Shown here: piece after piece, positions 40,663-50,317 of the stretch
Layout: each line of letters opens with the position of its first letter
How positions within the stretch are numbered: the first letter of the stretch is position 1
Assembly (NCBI RefSeq): GCF_013141775.1
Contig: NZ_WHOB01000055.1
Location: 1 to 64,000 of the forward strand
Length of the DNA stretch: 64,000 nt
Origin: Paenibacillus phytohabitans
Lineage (GTDB): Bacteria; Bacillota; Bacilli; Paenibacillales; Paenibacillaceae
Reading direction: 5' to 3'
Made by a program: the position numbers and the translations under genes
The notes under the pieces: model-generated
What the model was told of the DNA's origin: nothing
Seen by the model: the letters and a program-made list of their open reading frames with translations, nothing else
Databases searched by the model: none

Positions 40663-41412
40663 TTATTCTTTATTCAGATTATCGCAGGTGAAGCCCTGCT
40701 GCTTAAGCGTCCGCCCGGCGTCGCCGTACTGCGGATTCAGGGCATAGAAGCGGGCAATTGTACTGCTCCAATCCCTCTCGGTCAGCCCTTGAGCCCTAAG
40801 CGACTCACGGTGGGTCTCATTGTACTCTTGGATCAGGGCTTTCTGATCAGGGTTATATGTTTCTTCATGATACACAGCCGCCATAGGCAGGCGCGGCTTC
40901 TTCGGCAGCTCTTCACCCGGATAGCCGATACACAGGCCGGCCACCGGGAATACATATTCGGGCAGCTGCAGCAGCTCAATCACTTCCGCTGTGCGGCGGC
41001 GCACGCCGCCGATCGGGATAATCCCCAGTCCCAGCGACTCCGCAGCAGCCACCGCATTCGCTAAAGCGATGCCGACATCGGTTGCACCGACCAGCAGCGC
41101 ATCCACATCTCCTGCCGCTTCAAACGGCTGGTCTTCCAGCTCTGCCGCCAGCCGGGCCCGGTGAAAGTCCATGCAGAACACCAGGAATACCGGCGCTTCG
41201 GCCACATGCTTCTGGTTCCCGCTCAATACCGACAGCTGCCGCTTCCGTTCTTCGCTGCGTACCGCAATGACCGATACCTGCTGGCCGTTCACCCAGGATG
41301 GTGCAGCCTGGGCTGCCTCAATTATGGTCTTCAGCTTCTCTGGTTCTACCGCCTGCCTTGTATATTGCCGGAAAGATCGGTGGTTCGTAAGTAGTCTAAT
41401 CACTTCGTTCAA
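40663..41412 (-). CDS. NADPH-dependent FMN nitroreductase-type oxidoreductase
   Basis: A 249-residue flavin reductase of the NfsA/NfrA1/FRP group. The N-terminal RLLTNHRSFRQYTRQAV and AAPSWVNGQQ bind FMN; IPIGGVRR holds the second half, and AGLCIGYPGEELPKKPRLP with the last KPRLP is the family hallmark. It uses NADPH to reduce quinones, nitro compounds or FMN, protecting from oxidative stress. Single gene. Confidence 0.92.
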   Translation of the reverse strand: MNEVIRLLTNHRSFRQYTRQAVEPEKLKTIIEAAQAAPSWVNGQQVSVIAVRSEERKRQLSVLSGNQKHVAEAPVFLVFCMDFHRARLAAELEDQPFEAAGDVDALLVGATDVGIALANAVAAAESLGLGIIPIGGVRRRTAEVIELLQLPEYVFPVAGLCIGYPGEELPKKPRLPMAAVYHEETYNPDQKALIQEYNETHRESLRAQGLTERDWSSTIARFYALNPQYGDAGRTLKQQGFTCDNLNKE

Positions 41413-41631
41413 GAGCTATGTCCTCCTCGCCAAATGCTGTTTCTGTATATCCATCATAGCCTAATGACTCCGGCTACCGCCAGCAGAAAGCGGTGATACC
41501 GGAATCCGGCATACGGCACGCCACAAAAAAATGGACCCGAATCATCGGGTCCCAACAGCAGTTATATTTTCAAAAGGGGGTCATGTACTTAGTTTAACCG
41601 GAGACTGTTAGAGTTTGATAACGGCATTATT

Positions 41632-42174
41632 TCATTTGTGTAACATTGTGAAGACTTTCATTACATCGCCCGAGCCGTCCGCCATCGGCAGTGTCCGCTC
41701 CAGGGTCAGACCATTCTTGAGCATCACCTGCTCCGATCTGAGGTTGTCCCCGCGGCAGCGTCCCTCCACCTTCAGCAGCTCCAGTTCGCGGAACCCGTAG
41801 GCCAGCAGCAGCCCCAGTGCTTCAGTGGCGAAGCCGCGCCCCCACCATGCAGGATTAAGCATATACCCCAGCACCGCCTTGCCCTCATGCCGGTTCCAGT
41901 TCTGCAGGGAGACCGATCCGATCAGATCCGGCTGTCCTTTGAGATAGATGCCTGCATGCAATGCGCAAAGGTCATAACCATGCAGCATCCGGTTCACCAG
42001 CTTATCCAGAACGCCCTGCTGGGAGGATGAGCCCTGGCGCAGCTGAATATGCGGCTGCACCTCCGGATGGGAGAGCAGCGCCCGCAGCACTGCACCGTCA
42101 GCGGATGCCATACTTTTCAGTTCTACCGCCGCTCCCTGCAGCGCCATACCCATAATCGCTTCATAAGTGCTCAT
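41632..42174 (-). CDS. GNAT family N-acetyltransferase (RimJ/RimL-like)
   Basis: A 180-residue acetyltransferase from ATG 42174, six bases after GAGGGTG. The acetyl-CoA motif LGYMLNPAWWGRGFATEALG and the NLRSEQVMLKNGL block identify the group that acts on ribosomal proteins or small amines. No substrate evidence. It is 55 bases downstream of the metallophosphoesterase gene's stop, same strand. Confidence 0.88.
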   Translation of the reverse strand: MSTYEAIMGMALQGAAVELKSMASADGAVLRALLSHPEVQPHIQLRQGSSSQQGVLDKLVNRMLHGYDLCALHAGIYLKGQPDLIGSVSLQNWNRHEGKAVLGYMLNPAWWGRGFATEALGLLLAYGFRELELLKVEGRCRGDNLRSEQVMLKNGLTLERTLPMADGSGDVMKVFTMLHK

Positions 42175-42229
42175 GAACTTCACCCTCTTCTGCTGCTCTC
42201 GTTAAGCCGCATCCTCAAGCTCTGCCGTC

Positions 42230-43162
42230 TTACTCCCGGCGCAGAGTCAGTACAGTAAGCTCCGGCCGGCACATGAAGCGCAGCGGCATCATGGTTTCGC
42301 CGAATCCCCTGTTCACATACACCGGCATCGCCTTATTCTCTGTGTAATACAGTCCGTCTATGTATTTCTGCGAGCCGTAAGGCGTGAACGGCGCACCCAG
42401 CATCGGCAGACGGATCTGACCGCCGTGGCTGTGCCCTGAGAGCTGCAGGTGAAACGGATACCCTTCCGCCGTATCGGCGTAATCCGGCTCATGCATCATC
42501 AGCACCGTGAACGTGCCGTCCGGGATGCCCTGGATTGCGGCCTCCGGGTCCGGCTTGCCATGCAGCATATCGTCCAGTCCTGCCACCGCCATCACGGCGC
42601 CGCCCTGCTTGATCAGATAGGACTGGTTCCGCAGCACACGGAAGCCGGACTCGTTCAGCAGGCGGGTTAGCAGCTCCGTATTCTTGTAATCATGGTTGCC
42701 CAGGATGGCGTACTTGCCCAGCGGAGCTTCAAGCTCTGCCAGTATAGCGACCGAGTCTGTCAAATCCTCGGCGTAGCTGTCCACAATATCCCCGGTGAAG
42801 CAGATCAGATCCGGCTTCTCCTCCTTGATGTGCTTAGTCAGCCGGGCCAGATCATGCGCATCCTTGTTGAAGCCCAGATGCACATCGCTGAAATGAACGA
42901 GCCGGGTACCGGCAAAAGCCGAAGGGAGATCCTTCAGCGGCAGCTCCCTCCGCGTAATCTCCAGCCAGTTCGGCTCGCCCTGCCAGGCATAGCCGCCGGT
43001 AAGCAGGCCGGCGCCAACTACGGTTGCCGCCCCCCGGGCGAGGAACTGGCGGCGGGTCATTTTGCGGCCGCCGGCCCCCTCTTTCTGCGGAGGGGTATGA
43101 CCGCCGGTGCCTGCTGCCGGCAGGTCAGACCTGGGAGAGCCCCCGGACGATTTTGTACTCAT
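42230..43162 (-). CDS. Metallophosphoesterase with Tat signal (YkuE-like)
   Basis: A 310-residue calcineurin-type phosphoesterase. After an N-terminal Gly/Pro arm, a twin-arginine signal MTRRQFLARGAATVVGAGLL (residues ~35-54) sends it across the membrane folded. The metal sites are FSDVHLG, FTGDIVDS, GNHDYKN, MHEPDYA and GHSHGGQIRLP. Homologue YkuE is a Tat-exported wall protein in B. subtilis. Substrate unknown; the TatA/C partners are not in the window. Confidence 0.92.
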   Translation of the reverse strand: MSTKSSGGSPRSDLPAAGTGGHTPPQKEGAGGRKMTRRQFLARGAATVVGAGLLTGGYAWQGEPNWLEITRRELPLKDLPSAFAGTRLVHFSDVHLGFNKDAHDLARLTKHIKEEKPDLICFTGDIVDSYAEDLTDSVAILAELEAPLGKYAILGNHDYKNTELLTRLLNESGFRVLRNQSYLIKQGGAVMAVAGLDDMLHGKPDPEAAIQGIPDGTFTVLMMHEPDYADTAEGYPFHLQLSGHSHGGQIRLPMLGAPFTPYGSQKYIDGLYYTENKAMPVYVNRGFGETMMPLRFMCRPELTVLTLRRE

Positions 43163-43296
43163 AGGGAGATTCTCCTTTCTATCCTGAAATCTATTCGGTT
43201 AATGCCGCTTATGTTCGTATACAGAGCATGCTGCGCTTATTGGCAACATTTCCTCCGGTTCATTCATCAGCGCCTGAGATACGGCTAATGCTCAGG

Positions 43297-44103
43297 CTAA
43301 TCCGCTGGTTCATCAGACATCTTATCGCTTCCAGGCCGCTTCCGCGGGGTTCCGGCATCCGGTGCTTCCCGTTCATCCGGTGCTTCCTTTTCTTCCTGTT
43401 CTTCCTGCTCCCTCTCCTCATCCTTATCCGTTACAGCTTCTTCCACTTTGTCATCAATGTCCACTTCTATAGCCGCCTCAATCTCCTCTTCAGTGGTGCC
43501 GGGTCCGAGAATTTTGCGGAACAAGCCAAGCATGGACAGGGCATAGGCAACGGTTATGAAGCTGAAGCAGATCTGCATAACTACAACAAGCCGCGAAGTG
43601 TTATCTATGGGAGCCACATCCCCGTAACCTACTGTCGTAAATGTAGCTACGCTGAAGTACAGGAAGGTGATCAGCTGGCTGAGCAGATCCTGGCCTATCC
43701 CCTCGCCCTGGAAGGAGGACTGGCCAAACAGCTTATATATGGATGTATATACGACTGTAAAAAAAATAATGCAGGTAAACGCCGCGATGCTGATCCGGAC
43801 CAGTGTCTGCTGCAGCCTGACTTCCTTGCTGTTGGAGTCCTTGATCTCATGAAAAATAAACAGAATATAGAACAGGACCGAAGCCAGGACAAAAATCAGA
43901 ATCAGACCGCGCAGTCCCCGGTTGCCGGGTACAATGGTGCCCAGATCGATCAGGTTCAGCAGATCCTCAACTGAAATCAGGGCATAGATCAGAATGGGAG
44001 CCAGCAGAACGCCTTTGCCCATCCAGCTCAGCTTAATCCGGAGAAACCACAGCGCCAGCAATATGATTACAGCAAAATTGAAAATCCATATCCACCACGC
44101 CAT
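43297..44103 (-). CDS. Potassium channel family protein
   Basis: A 268-residue membrane protein with about five hydrophobic segments. The selectivity filter reads FTTVGYGDVAP, followed by the last transmembrane helix. The cytoplasmic C-terminus is very acidic, with Glu/Asp/Lys runs (TDKDEEREQEEQEEKEAPDE), and lacks an RCK domain. It likely forms a tetrameric two-segment-type K+ pore. No regulator is next to it. Confidence 0.88.
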   Translation of the reverse strand: MAWWIWIFNFAVIILLALWFLRIKLSWMGKGVLLAPILIYALISVEDLLNLIDLGTIVPGNRGLRGLILIFVLASVLFYILFIFHEIKDSNSKEVRLQQTLVRISIAAFTCIIFFTVVYTSIYKLFGQSSFQGEGIGQDLLSQLITFLYFSVATFTTVGYGDVAPIDNTSRLVVVMQICFSFITVAYALSMLGLFRKILGPGTTEEEIEAAIEVDIDDKVEEAVTDKDEEREQEEQEEKEAPDEREAPDAGTPRKRPGSDKMSDEPAD

Positions 44104-44203
44104 GCCTTACTCTCCTGTTCTACGGCCCCGGACTCCTGTCCTGCCCTGAAGGTACCGTTATCCTCACGGATAAAATGCTGCGATCCGGCCCTGCCCCCTG
44201 TGC

Positions 44204-45040
44204 CTAACCGGCAGTGCGTTCACCGGTACTTGTCTTCACCTGCACATCGTCTTCTCCTGCTCCGCTGATTACAGTGATCCGGCATTCTTCCTCCGGTGTC
44301 TCCTTGTATGCCAGAGCGATGCCTTTATGCTCAATATCCTTGCGGCTGACCCGCCGCAGCTTTAAGCTTACTTCGATCTCCTTCGTGAACGGAAACGGGG
44401 TAAGCGTCAGCGTGGCGTTGTCCTGCCACTCTGCCTGAATCGCACGTCCGGAGGTGAAGCTGAATTCCTCGCTGCCCGAGAAGCCGTCTGCGAACCAGGG
44501 ATGCTTCTCGGACTCGGCGCTGCCCGGCTCGCTCAGGGCCAGAAACAGCGACAGGTCATCACAGAACTGCAGCAGTCTGGCGTCATAATACAGTTCGCCT
44601 TCTTCAAGCGGCCAGCTCTGCTCCAGCTCACGGTGGATACGGGCTCTGCGCTCCGCTTCATCCTGCAGATACCGGGTGAGTTCCGGACATTCCTCACCCG
44701 ATACCTCGATCAGCCGCTCGAAATGGGAGCTGCACAGCAGCGCCCCATAAGGCGTATCCGCTTCAACCTCGTTGATGCCCCGTCTATAAAAAGTCAGCTT
44801 AGGCACAACCGGGAAGTCGATGAAGCTGTACGGCGCATCTTCCGCATCGTTCCAGAACGGCGTCTCATCCAGATCGATCCAGCCCCGGTCATGATTGCTC
44901 ACCGCCCGCAGCACCTCCTCCCGGCGGCCTTCCGCAGGCGTATGCTCCTCCTTGAACCACTTCGCAAATTCCCCGGCCAGCAGCCCGTGCTCATGCTGCT
45001 TCACCATCACAAACGCTCCGTCCTGTTCACGACAAATCAC
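44204..45040 (-). CDS. DUF3891 family protein
   Basis: A 278-residue soluble protein. It begins MICREQDGAFVMVKQHEHGL then LAGEFAKWF; the His-rich QHEHG and VSNHDRGW motifs suggest metal binding, and the DUF3891 family has this layout. No function is known. The ATG at 45040 follows GGGGAGG. The gap 45041-45372 holds only the terminator of sdhB facing it. Confidence 0.78.
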   Translation of the reverse strand: MICREQDGAFVMVKQHEHGLLAGEFAKWFKEEHTPAEGRREEVLRAVSNHDRGWIDLDETPFWNDAEDAPYSFIDFPVVPKLTFYRRGINEVEADTPYGALLCSSHFERLIEVSGEECPELTRYLQDEAERRARIHRELEQSWPLEEGELYYDARLLQFCDDLSLFLALSEPGSAESEKHPWFADGFSGSEEFSFTSGRAIQAEWQDNATLTLTPFPFTKEIEVSLKLRRVSRKDIEHKGIALAYKETPEEECRITVISGAGEDDVQVKTSTGERTAG

Positions 45041-45270
45041 TGTAATTCCTCCCCGTTATCCGCTGTCTGAATCCTGCCATCCACTATGTAGATTATAACA
45101 TATCCACCTATATTTATTGGAATGCGGCGCACCTTAACGGCTCTATTGTATGCGCAACACAATATAAGACTGTCTAAAAATGTACCCTTTTTTCACCCTG
45201 AAAGAAACATATCCTGCTGCAATAGCCCTTTCCAGTTCCAACCGGAACAGGAAATGAACTCCTGACGCAA

Positions 45271-45305
45271 ACAGGCCCTTCAGGAAATACTCCTGAACGG
45301 CCTGT
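45271..45305 (-). terminator. Terminator of the sdhCAB operon
   Basis: ACAGGCC and GGCCTGT, with inner TTCAGGA/TCCTGAA, form a stem 68 bases past the sdhB stop. On the minus strand TTTGCG follows. Confidence 0.7.
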
Positions 45306-45372
45306 GGTTTAAGGATAGCAGCTGATTACACTGCCGCAGATATAAATCGCAAAGAAAATGCAAGCTGTATAG

Positions 45373-46137
45373 TTACACGCCCAGCCAGCGCTTGAACATA
45401 TGCTTCGTCGTCTGCTTGTTGATCTCGGCAATGGAGGTGGTCAGCGGAATTCCCTTCGGGCAGGCGCGCACGCAGTTCTGCGAGTTGCCGCAGCCGTCGA
45501 TGCCGCCGTCTTCCATCAGTGCCTCCAGGCGCTCATCGGAGTTCATCTCACCCGTAGGGTGGGCGTTGAACAGGCGCACCTGCGAGATGGCCGCAGGACC
45601 GATGAAATTGGTCTTCTCATTGACATTCGGGCAAGCCTCCAGGCAGACACCGCAGGTCATGCACTTGGATAACTCATAAGCCCACTGGCGCTTCTTCTCC
45701 GGCATCCGGGGTCCCGGACCCAGATCATAAGTGCCGTCGATCGGAATCCAGGCCTTAACCCGCTTCAGGGCATTGAACATCCGGCTGCGGTCAATCACCA
45801 GGTCGCGCACGACCGGGAAGGTCTTCATCGGTTCAATGCGCACCGGCTGCTCCAGATTATCGATCAGCGCTGCGCAGGCCTGCCGCGGCTTGCCGTTGAT
45901 CACCATGGAACAGGCGCCGCATACTTCCTCCAGACAGTTCGATTCCCAGCACACCGGAACCGTATTGTCACCCTTCGCGTTCACCGGATTGCGCTGGATT
46001 TCCATCAGCGCGCTGATCACATTCATTCCCGGACGGTAGGCAAGCTCGAACTCCTCCGTATACGGGTTCGTTTCCGGCTCGTCTTGGCGGGTAATGATAA
46101 ATTTTACGTTTTTGGGAGCTGCTGCAGTTTCCGCCAT
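45373..46137 (-). CDS. sdhB: Succinate dehydrogenase iron-sulfur subunit
   Basis: A 254-residue subunit of complex II. The 2Fe-2S set is CWESNCLEEVCGACSMVING; the 4Fe-4S and 3Fe-4S clusters are bound by CMTCGVCLEACPN and CGNSQNCVRACPKGIP. It passes electrons from the flavoprotein to the membrane anchor. The ATG at 46137 follows AGGAGG by eight bases. It is separated from sdhA by 374 bases full of palindromic repeats, unusual for this operon. Confidence 0.95.
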   Translation of the reverse strand: MAETAAAPKNVKFIITRQDEPETNPYTEEFELAYRPGMNVISALMEIQRNPVNAKGDNTVPVCWESNCLEEVCGACSMVINGKPRQACAALIDNLEQPVRIEPMKTFPVVRDLVIDRSRMFNALKRVKAWIPIDGTYDLGPGPRMPEKKRQWAYELSKCMTCGVCLEACPNVNEKTNFIGPAAISQVRLFNAHPTGEMNSDERLEALMEDGGIDGCGNSQNCVRACPKGIPLTTSIAEINKQTTKHMFKRWLGV

Positions 46138-46256
46138 GTCAGTTACCTCCTAAAATTTTGGATAGCATAGCCTTCTCCGAATCCAGTTCGCCAAACTCGC
46201 TCCGGAAGCACACGCTTTAAGTTTTTAACGTAATGATGATCTTTCGTTTCCGGCGC

Positions 46257-46441
46257 TAACTGCACTTTGTACAATTAAAACCAGGGGTTCCAGGCTAATT
46301 TACGATTTAACTGCACTGAGTACAGTTATATTTCATAAAAAGGCTCATTCCAGCCAGTCCAGAAGATTCTAACTGCACTGAGTACAGTTATTCGTCTCCC
46401 ATGCGGCAGCGGTGCAGGAATAGCTGCATGAAATACAGTTA
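46257..46441. repeat. Four ~21-bp palindromes TAACTGCACTNNGTACAGTTA
   Basis: Copies at 46257-46277, 46307-46328, 46370-46390 and 46421-46441. Each has self-complementary ends (AACTGta / tACAGTT). They lie in the sdhA-sdhB gap, spaced 50-63 bases. The same family is at 63458-63645. A degenerate copy of the 1.4-kb repeat (CTCGCTCCGGAAGCA) lies at 46199-46211. Confidence 0.85.
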
Positions 46442-46511
46442 AACTACAGATTCCCCGCCGCCAGGACATGCCAGCCATTCAGCGTCCCTACTGTACTGCC
46501 GCTTCGTCCTA

Positions 46512-48254
46512 TCAGTCCTTCGAGTAATCCCGGACCCGCGGAGGAATCAGCGAGACATCGACTTCGTCGTAAGAGATTTGCGGGCCATCGGCCGTCCAGG
46601 TAGCCTTGGTCGTCTTGAGAAATTCCTCATCATTGCGCGTCGGGAACTCCGGCTTGTAATGCGCGCCCCGGCTCTCGTTGCGCAGCAGCGCCCCGAGGGT
46701 CATTGCTTCTGACAGCTCCAGCATATTCCACAGCTGGCGGGTGAAGGCAACGCCCTGGTTGCTCCAGCGTGAAGTGTCGCTCATGTTAATGTTGCGGTAG
46801 CGTTCCTTCAGCTCTTTGATTTTGCCGATGGTCGCTTCAAGCTTCTTGTTCTCACGCACCACGGTCATGTTGGCCGTCATCCATTCGCCAAGCTCCTTGT
46901 GGATTACGTAAGCATTCTCCGTACCTGTCATCCCCAGCAGAGACTCATATTTGTCCGTCTGAGTCTTGTGGAAGCTGTCAAACACCGTGGAGGAGATATC
47001 CTGGACCGACTTCTTGAGCCCCTTGATGTATTCCACAGCCTTCGGCCCCGATACCATGCCGCCATATATCGCCGATACCAGCGAGTTTGCTCCAAGGCGG
47101 TTCGCCCCGTGATATTGATATTCACATTCCCCTGCGGCGAACAAGCCGGGAATATTCGTCATCTGGTTATAGTCAACCCACATGCCGCCCATCGAATAAT
47201 GCACAGCGGGGAAGATTTTCATCGGAATTTTGCGGGGATCATCCCCCATGAATTTCTCGTAGATCTCAATAATGCCGCCCAGCTTGACGTCGAGCTCCTT
47301 CGGGTCCTTATGCGAAAGATCCAGGTACACCATGTTCTCGCCGTTAATGCCCAGCCCCTGATCCACACACACATTGAAAATCTCACGTGTTGCGATATCG
47401 CGCGGCACCAGATTACCGTAAGAAGGATATTTCTCTTCGAGGAAATACCATGGCTTGCCGTCCTTATAGGTCCAGATACGTCCGCCTTCGCCGCGTGCCG
47501 ATTCCGACATCAGCCGCAGCTTGTCATCGCCCGGGATGGCTGTCGGGTGGATCTGGATGAATTCCCCGTTCGCATAATGTACACCCTGCTGATATACAGC
47601 GCTTGCAGCGGTTCCTGTGTTAATGACCGAGTTCGTCGTTTTGCCGAAAATAATTCCCGGACCGCCGCTCGCCAGAATGACCGCATCCGCCGGGAAGGTC
47701 TGAATCTCCATCGTCTTCAGATTCTGGGCACTGATGCCGCGGCATACACGCTCGTCATCGAGGATGACGGAGAGGAACTCCCAGTTCTCGCTTTTGGTTA
47801 CCAGGCCTTCAGCCTCCCAGCGGCGCACCTGCTCATCCAGCGCATACAGCAGCTGCTGGCCGGTTGTCGCTCCGGCGAACGCTGTCCGGTGGCGCTTCGT
47901 CCCGCCGAACCGGCGGAAGTCGAGCAGCCCCTCCGGCGTGCGGTTGAACATAACGCCCATCCGGTCCATCAGGTGGATAATGCCCGGTGCGGCTTCGCAC
48001 ATCGCTTTGACCGGAGGCTGGTTGGCCAGGAAGTCGCCGCCGTAGACGGTATCATCGAAATGCTCCCAGGGCGAGTCTCCCTCGCCCTTTGTATTTACTG
48101 CGCCGTTGATACCGCCTTGCGCGCAGACCGAATGTGATCTTTTGACAGGGACCAGTGAGAATAGATGTACATGCGCGCCGGATTCGGCGGCCTTAATGGT
48201 AGCCATCAGGCCGGCCAGACCGCCGCCCACGATGATGATATCGGCTGATGCCAT
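46512..48254 (-). CDS. sdhA: Succinate dehydrogenase flavoprotein subunit
   Basis: A 580-residue FAD-dependent subunit that oxidises succinate to fumarate. FAD is bound by IIIVGGGLAGLMATIKAAES (residues ~6-25) and attached through His in KRSHSVCAQGGINGAV. The active-site HPTAIPGDDKLRLMSESARG and AAGECEYQYHGANRLGANSL blocks are intact. The length is like the Bacillus SdhA. ATG 48254 follows AGGAGG. It lies 35 bases after sdhC. Confidence 0.95.
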   Translation of the reverse strand: MASADIIIVGGGLAGLMATIKAAESGAHVHLFSLVPVKRSHSVCAQGGINGAVNTKGEGDSPWEHFDDTVYGGDFLANQPPVKAMCEAAPGIIHLMDRMGVMFNRTPEGLLDFRRFGGTKRHRTAFAGATTGQQLLYALDEQVRRWEAEGLVTKSENWEFLSVILDDERVCRGISAQNLKTMEIQTFPADAVILASGGPGIIFGKTTNSVINTGTAASAVYQQGVHYANGEFIQIHPTAIPGDDKLRLMSESARGEGGRIWTYKDGKPWYFLEEKYPSYGNLVPRDIATREIFNVCVDQGLGINGENMVYLDLSHKDPKELDVKLGGIIEIYEKFMGDDPRKIPMKIFPAVHYSMGGMWVDYNQMTNIPGLFAAGECEYQYHGANRLGANSLVSAIYGGMVSGPKAVEYIKGLKKSVQDISSTVFDSFHKTQTDKYESLLGMTGTENAYVIHKELGEWMTANMTVVRENKKLEATIGKIKELKERYRNINMSDTSRWSNQGVAFTRQLWNMLELSEAMTLGALLRNESRGAHYKPEFPTRNDEEFLKTTKATWTADGPQISYDEVDVSLIPPRVRDYSKD

Positions 48255-48289
48255 GATTGTTCCCCTCCTATATTAAAATCTGTATATTC

Positions 48290-48955
48290 CTAAATAAAGC
48301 TGCGCAGCGACTGCATCGCCGTGGCCGCGGTTTGAAATTCATCGTCACGGAAAGTCACCAGTGACAGTACGAACATGAAGGTAACAAGTACGAACACACC
48401 GAGACAGAGGATAGAGGACACCCGCTGCGAACGCGGCCCCACAGTAATCCCCCAGCTGATCAGGAAGGACCACAGGCCATTGGAGAAATGGAAGCAGGCT
48501 GCTACAATACCGATGATATAGAAGGTCATCAGCAGCGGATTAGTCACAATATTGTGCATGACACCGCCCAGTTCTTCATGCTCTACATTGCCAAGCGCCA
48601 CCTGTACACGGGTATCGTACAGATGCCAGACAATGAAGATGAAGGTGACGATTCCGCTGATGCGCTGCAGCGTATAACGCCAGTTTCTTTCCAGATTGTA
48701 GCGGTTCAGGTTCGGCTTCGACTGATAAGCGATGTACAGGCCGTACACTCCGTGGTACAGCAGCGGCAGCCAGATGCCGAACAATTCCAGGAAGAAGACC
48801 AGCGGCAGGCTGTTCAGCCAGAGCACACTGTCTGTGAAACCGGAAGCACCACCCTCTACTGCTGCGAAGTTCGTCAGCATGTGCTCAAGGAAAAAGGCCC
48901 CAAGCGGGATAATGCCGAGCAAGGAATGAATCTTTCTGGAATAAAATCCTCTCAT
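48290..48955 (-). CDS. sdhC: Succinate dehydrogenase cytochrome b558 subunit
   Basis: A 221-residue membrane anchor with five transmembrane segments, as in B. subtilis SdhC. Haem ligands are plausible in RKIHSLLGIIPLGAFFLEHM, LLYHGVYG, and VWHLYDTRVQ, and YIIGIVAACFHFSNGLW. It passes electrons to menaquinone. ATG 48955 follows GGAAAGGGG. First gene of sdhCAB. A Fur-box match and a palindrome lie in the 456-base space before the divergent LysR gene. Confidence 0.93.
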   Translation of the reverse strand: MRGFYSRKIHSLLGIIPLGAFFLEHMLTNFAAVEGGASGFTDSVLWLNSLPLVFFLELFGIWLPLLYHGVYGLYIAYQSKPNLNRYNLERNWRYTLQRISGIVTFIFIVWHLYDTRVQVALGNVEHEELGGVMHNIVTNPLLMTFYIIGIVAACFHFSNGLWSFLISWGITVGPRSQRVSSILCLGVFVLVTFMFVLSLVTFRDDEFQTAATAMQSLRSFI

Positions 48956-49117
48956 GCAAAGTGTCCCCTTTCCAATTAAAACAGCGTTTTCAAATTATCT
49001 TTTTAAAGAGCATACACCGCCGGGAGTACAGTTGAAACAGGGCAGCGGCAGGCTGCAGTAAGCAGCAAAATGTCTATTTGCACCACTTTTCATTGTTTTC
49101 CCGGACTTTGCTTTATT

Positions 49118-49134
49118 ATTCACAATATGTGAAT
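49118..49134. promoter_or_regulatory. Palindrome ATTCACA-N3-TGTGAAT upstream of sdhC
   Basis: Perfect seven-base arms. Each arm, read outward, resembles the ResD box TTGTGAA. It could also be the site of the divergent LysR protein. Confidence 0.4.
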
Positions 49135-49234
49135 ATCTTGTGTCACTTTTCATGTTACTCTTTTTTCGCTTATAAGGGAATTGCAATCTAATTATTAATC
49201 GTTATACAATAAACGCATAAGAATATTTTTAATA

Positions 49235-49249
49235 TGATAATAATTCTCA
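49235..49249. promoter_or_regulatory. Fur-box-like site between sdhC and LysR gene
   Basis: TGATAATAATTCTCA matches the 7-1-7 Fur consensus TGATAATNATTATCA at all but one fixed position. Iron-responsive control of succinate dehydrogenase is known in Bacillus. Confidence 0.45.
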
Positions 49250-49411
49250 TTTAGATTAGGAATTCACTTCAGTTTCAGACGAATACTCATATAAATCAAC
49301 GTATCTCCCGGCTCCCGGCTATGCTTTTTATCACTAATTCATTGGAATCCTTAACCAGCAATCATCTAATACAATCCGCCGTTTACAGATCGGGACAAAG
49401 GAGTGCTTGTA

Positions 49412-50311
49412 ATGTACGATGATTTAGACGCTTTTGCTGCAGTTGTGGAGCATTCCAGCCTGAACCGGGCCTCCCGCCAGCTTAACCTGTCCCAGCCCGC
49501 TCTGTCCCGTAAAATTTCCAAGCTGGAGGAACGGCTCGGCGTTGCCCTGTTTCACCGTTTCGGCAAGCGGCTGGAGCTTACAGAGGTCGGACGGCTTACT
49601 TATACCTATGCGCTGGAGCAGCGGCAGCAGCGTTCCAAGTTCCTGGAAGCGTTGTCCAAGTTCAAGGAAGGCGAACCGCAGCTCGTCACGCTGGGGGCCA
49701 GCCTGACCACACTGCAAACCACGCTGCCGCCGCTGGTGAATGCCTACATGGAGAAATACCCGGCGGCCGAGCTGAAACTGATCACCGGGAAGACGCATGA
49801 GATGGTTACCGCAGTCAGCGAGGGCAAATGCGATGTCGGCATCATCGCCTCCCAGGTTCAGGAGCCGGGGCTGCGCTGCATCCCGCTGTTCGAGGACCAG
49901 CTCCGGCTGGTCGTTGCCGAGCACCACCCGCTGGCCCAGTCTCCGCGGCTCACGATGGAGCATCTCTCCCGGCTGCCGATGATTCTCTTCTCCAAGGGCA
50001 CCTGGTACCGCCGGACGACTGATGATCTGTTCCAGCGCTGCGGCGTTGATCCCGATGTGCGGATGGAGATCGACTCCTTCGAAGCGATTGTCCGGCTGCT
50101 GCCGACGATCAAGGCGGCCGCGCTGCTGCCGAAGTCTTATCTCCGCCCGGAGCTGCTGAACGGCGGGGGACTAATCTCCCTGCACATCAAGGAGCTGGAG
50201 CAGACACAGCGGACCACCTGCCTGATCTACCAGGGCAGCGGCGGACTTAGCACCGCAGCACGCTGCCTCGTACAGGTAACCGAAGAAGTGTTCCTGTCTG
50301 GACGCGAATAA
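49412..50311 (+). CDS. LysR family transcriptional regulator divergent from sdhCAB
   Basis: A 299-residue regulator from ATG 49412, eight bases after AAAGGAG. The winged helix is NRASRQLNLSQPALSRKISK. Its effector domain follows from residue ~90. Divergent position from sdhCAB suggests it may control respiration or TCA genes, as CcpC/CitR do in Bacillus, but this is inference. A hairpin at 50318 ends it. Confidence 0.92.
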   Translation: MYDDLDAFAAVVEHSSLNRASRQLNLSQPALSRKISKLEERLGVALFHRFGKRLELTEVGRLTYTYALEQRQQRSKFLEALSKFKEGEPQLVTLGASLTTLQTTLPPLVNAYMEKYPAAELKLITGKTHEMVTAVSEGKCDVGIIASQVQEPGLRCIPLFEDQLRLVVAEHHPLAQSPRLTMEHLSRLPMILFSKGTWYRRTTDDLFQRCGVDPDVRMEIDSFEAIVRLLPTIKAAALLPKSYLRPELLNGGGLISLHIKELEQTQRTTCLIYQGSGGLSTAARCLVQVTEEVFLSGRE

Positions 50312-50317
50312 CAGAAA

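Noticed and set aside
46899-48137. 412-codon plus-strand frame opposite sdhA
   Set aside because: sdhA on the minus strand is unmistakable; the frame is its antisense shadow.
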